Source of the DNA: Ruminococcaceae bacterium UBA3751
GTDB lineage: Bacteria > Bacillota > Clostridia > Oscillospirales > Acutalibacteraceae
Reading direction: 5' to 3'
Length of the DNA: 7,920 nt
Assembly: GCA_002371215.1 (NCBI GenBank)
Contig: DFGL01000042.1
Location: 1 to 7,920 of the forward strand
Part shown: positions 5,810 to 7,920 of the stretch, one piece after another
Layout of the letters: every line of letters starts with the position of its first letter
Position numbering within the stretch: the first letter of the stretch is position 1
Notes under the pieces: generated by a model
The model's input: only the letters and a program-made list of their open reading frames with translations
Told to the model about the DNA's origin: nothing
Database searches by the model: none
Made by a program: the position numbers and the translations under genes

Positions 5810-7003
5810 ATGAAACCCAATATGAATTATTCAAATCTTAAAAATTCGTATTTGTTTTACAATATTGCTGAAAAGATAACAGCCTATTCAAAAATGTACT
5901 CATTCAAACACATTTATAAACTCGGAATAGGCGACGTATCTTTACCCCTGTGCAGTGCGGTAATATCTGCACTGCACAGCGCGGTAGATGAAATGGCAGA
6001 AAAGGAAACCTTTCAGGGTTACGTTGATGAATGCGGCGCGCCGTTTCTGCGCGAGGCGATTGCAGAGCATTATAAAAAAAGAGGCGTTTTTCTGAAAACG
6101 GACGAGGTTTTCGTTTCAAGCGGAGCGAGCGACGAGCTCGGCGATATTCTTGATTTGTTTGATAAAGGCAATTCAGCGCTCGTTATTGAACCCGCTTACC
6201 CCGCTTACCTTGACGCCAATATTATCGAGGGCAGGGAAATAATCCGTTTTAACTCTTCCGAAAAGGACGGTTTTGCTCCATACCCAGATGAAAAAATAAA
6301 GGCGGATATTATCTATATCTGCTCTCCGAACAACCCGACCGGTGCGGTTTTTACAAAAGATAAGCTAAGGGCTTGGGTTGATTATGCTAATAAAAATGAA
6401 AGCCTTATTCTGTTTGACGCGGCGTATGAAGCGTTTATTGAGGATGAGGATATACCCCATAGTATTTTTGAAATAGAGGGCGCGCGTACCTGCGCTATTG
6501 AAATCTGTTCGCTTTCAAAAACGGCGGGCTTTACGGGAACGAGAGTAGGCTACACCGTCATTCCCGCAGAGCTTGAAAGAAACGGTATGAGCCTGAACGC
6601 TATGTGGGTAAGAAACCGCACGACGAAGACAAACGGTATTTCCTATATTCTTCAAAAAGGCGCCGCCGCTGTTTTTACAGATGAGGGACAGCGTCAGATT
6701 AAGGATAATATTAAGGTGTACAAAAATAACGCCAAGGTTATAATGAATGCGCTTGACAGCGTTAATATAGAATACTGCGGCGGAAAAAACGCTCCGTACA
6801 TATGGCTTAAATGTCCGAACAAAATGAAAAGCTGGGAGTTTTTTGACCTTTTGCTTAACGAGATTCAGGTTGTCGGAACTCCCGGAGCAGGCTTTGGAGA
6901 AAACGGAGAGGGATATTTCAGACTGACCGCTTTCGGTGATGTAGCGGATACGGCGGAAGCTTCAAAAAGAATAATGAAACTATTCGGAGAAAAAAATGAC
7001 TAA
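5810..7003 (+). CDS. dapL: LL-diaminopimelate aminotransferase (PLP-dependent, fold type I)
   Basis: A 397-residue class I/II aminotransferase. Features typical of DapL are NYSNLKNSYLF near the N-terminus, LGIGDVSLPL (38-47), HSAVDEMAEKETFQGY (56-71) and MWVRNRTTKTNGISY (265-279). PLP residues: SPNNPTG (172-178), Asp203 and Tyr206 in LFDAAYEAF, Schiff-base Lys237 in SLSKTAGFTGTRVGY, and the carboxylate-binding Arg371 in GYFRLTAFG. DapL converts tetrahydrodipicolinate to LL-diaminopimelate with glutamate as amino donor, in a single step towards lysine and meso-DAP for peptidoglycan. ATG 5810 is preceded by AAGGAG at 9 nt, inside the end of pyrG; a Met four codons later is less well placed. The stop overlaps the start of glnA. 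The SGAKCD segment of many DapL proteins is SGASDE here, so another acidic amino acid as substrate cannot be excluded. Confidence 0.85.
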   Translation: MKPNMNYSNLKNSYLFYNIAEKITAYSKMYSFKHIYKLGIGDVSLPLCSAVISALHSAVDEMAEKETFQGYVDECGAPFLREAIAEHYKKRGVFLKTDEVFVSSGASDELGDILDLFDKGNSALVIEPAYPAYLDANIIEGREIIRFNSSEKDGFAPYPDEKIKADIIYICSPNNPTGAVFTKDKLRAWVDYANKNESLILFDAAYEAFIEDEDIPHSIFEIEGARTCAIEICSLSKTAGFTGTRVGYTVIPAELERNGMSLNAMWVRNRTTKTNGISYILQKGAAAVFTDEGQRQIKDNIKVYKNNAKVIMNALDSVNIEYCGGKNAPYIWLKCPNKMKSWEFFDLLLNEIQVVGTPGAGFGENGEGYFRLTAFGDVADTAEASKRIMKLFGEKND

Positions 7004-7920
7004 AGAAGGAATCTTAAAGAGTGCAAAGGAAAATAACGTAGAATTCGTCAGACTTCAGTTTACTGACCTGTTCGGCAAAATGAAGAACGTTGCTATAACC
7101 GTATCTCAACTTGAAAAGGCGCTGGATAACGACTGTATGTTTGACGGCTCGTCCATTGACGGATTCGTTCGTATTGATGAGAGCGATATGTATCTTCATC
7201 CCGATTATGATACATGGGCAATTGTTCCCTGGAGAAAACACGAGAATATTCAGACAGGCAGACTTATCTGCTCGGTATATAAAGCTGACAACAAAACGCC
7301 GTTTGAGGGCGACCCGAGAAACGTTTTAATCAAGGTTATGGAGGAAGCCAAGCAGCTTGGATACGGCTTCAACGTCGGTCCCGAATGTGAATTCTTCCTC
7401 TTCAAGCTTGATGAGGATGGCAAACCTACCATTGAGCTTGGTGACGAGGCAGGCTATTTTGACCTTAACCCGATTGACCACGGCGAAAACTGCCGCCGCG
7501 ATATTTGTCTTGCGCTTGAAGAAATGGGCTATACCATTGAAGCGTCTCATCACGAGGTTGCACAGGGACAGCACGAAATCGACTTTCAGTTCGGCGATGG
7601 ACTTCTCACTGCTGACAGAGTTATGACTTTTAAGCACGTTGTAAAAACTTATGCAACAAAGCACGGTTTACACGCGACTTTTATGCCGAAGCCGATTCAT
7701 GGTATCAACGGCAGCGGTATGCATACGAATATGAGCCTTTACGATATCGCAACAGGTAAGAATGTATTTGACGACCCGAACGGCGAGCTTGGTCTTTCCA
7801 AAGAAGCATATTCCTTTATTGCAGGAATTATGGAACACGTCAAGGGTATTGCGGTATTCTCAAACCCGACGGTTAACTCGTATAAGAGATTAGTACCCGG
7901 TTATGAAGCTCCAAGCTATC
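6996..7920 (+). CDS. glnA: Glutamine synthetase type I, canonical GSI-alpha (3' end outside window)
   Basis: The first 308 codons are present, with no stop before the window edge; the full protein should be about 440 residues. It makes glutamine from glutamate, ammonium and ATP. Motifs: FVRLQFTDLFGKMKNV (17-32), FDGSSIDGFVRIDESDMYLHPD (49-70), GPECEF with metal Glu130/Glu132, ASHHEVAQGQHEIDF (183-197), GSGMH (His243), NPTVNSYKRLVPGYEAP (290-306) with flap Glu304. Arg59 occupies the place of Arg62 in Bacillus subtilis GS, which takes part in glutamine feedback inhibition, so this copy looks like a normal feedback-sensitive GSI-alpha enzyme. The ATG lies within the last codons of dapL (ATGACTAA, 8-bp overlap) with GGAG 6 nt upstream, suggesting translational coupling in a pyrG-dapL-glnA operon. 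It differs clearly from the minus-strand GS, which lacks the feedback Arg and flap Glu. Confidence 0.96.
   Translation, partial: MTKEGILKSAKENNVEFVRLQFTDLFGKMKNVAITVSQLEKALDNDCMFDGSSIDGFVRIDESDMYLHPDYDTWAIVPWRKHENIQTGRLICSVYKADNKTPFEGDPRNVLIKVMEEAKQLGYGFNVGPECEFFLFKLDEDGKPTIELGDEAGYFDLNPIDHGENCRRDICLALEEMGYTIEASHHEVAQGQHEIDFQFGDGLLTADRVMTFKHVVKTYATKHGLHATFMPKPIHGINGSGMHTNMSLYDIATGKNVFDDPNGELGLSKEAYSFIAGIMEHVKGIAVFSNPTVNSYKRLVPGYEAPSY

Overview
The window looks like the chromosome of a Gram-positive anaerobe of class Clostridia, most likely an Oscillospiraceae/Ruminococcus-type gut bacterium. The reasons are strong AGGAGG ribosome sites, moderate GC, a glutamine synthetase (GS) gene followed by an ANTAR-domain antiterminator, a GSI-alpha glnA, an NADP-type gdhA, and a DapL-type aminotransferase. 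The host assignment is inference. The theme is nitrogen assimilation and its use: two different GS genes, glutamate dehydrogenase, glutamine-dependent CTP synthase and a glutamate-using aminotransferase.

Layout. Positions 1-78 lie downstream of the leftmost gene, and I see no gene or clear terminator there. On the minus strand, an atypical GS (696-1907) is followed after 32 bp by an ANTAR regulator with a degenerate receiver domain (79-663); they probably form one operon. A 311-bp intergenic region (1908-2218) carries two back-to-back sigma-A-type promoters whose -35 boxes form a perfect inverted repeat. The rightward one drives gdhA (2219-3553) through a leader of about 130 nt holding a terminator-like hairpin and a second hairpin that ends beside the ribosome site.

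Positions 3554-3941 (388 bp) hold no convincing gene: five tandem heptamers, then two and a quarter copies of a 117-bp GC-rich tandem repeat, then a second copy of the ribosome-site-proximal hairpin leader. This second leader precedes a 48-codon ORF (3942-4088) of unknown function. After a short spacer comes a tight rightward run: pyrG (4205-5806), dapL (5810-7003, 3 bp later) and a canonical glnA (from 6996, overlapping dapL by 8 bp and running off the window).

How the genes work together: GDH makes glutamate from 2-oxoglutarate and ammonium. GS makes glutamine. PyrG uses glutamine nitrogen to convert UTP to CTP. DapL uses glutamate as amino donor for LL-diaminopimelate (lysine and peptidoglycan). 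The minus-strand GS keeps the metal and substrate residues but lacks the Arg62/Glu304-type feedback and flap residues and the C-terminal tail; the plus-strand GlnA has the Arg and flap Glu. I see no large, clearly new system. The most unusual signals are the duplicated hairpin leader with a compensatory base-pair change, the atypical GS with its ANTAR partner, and the 117-bp repeat array.
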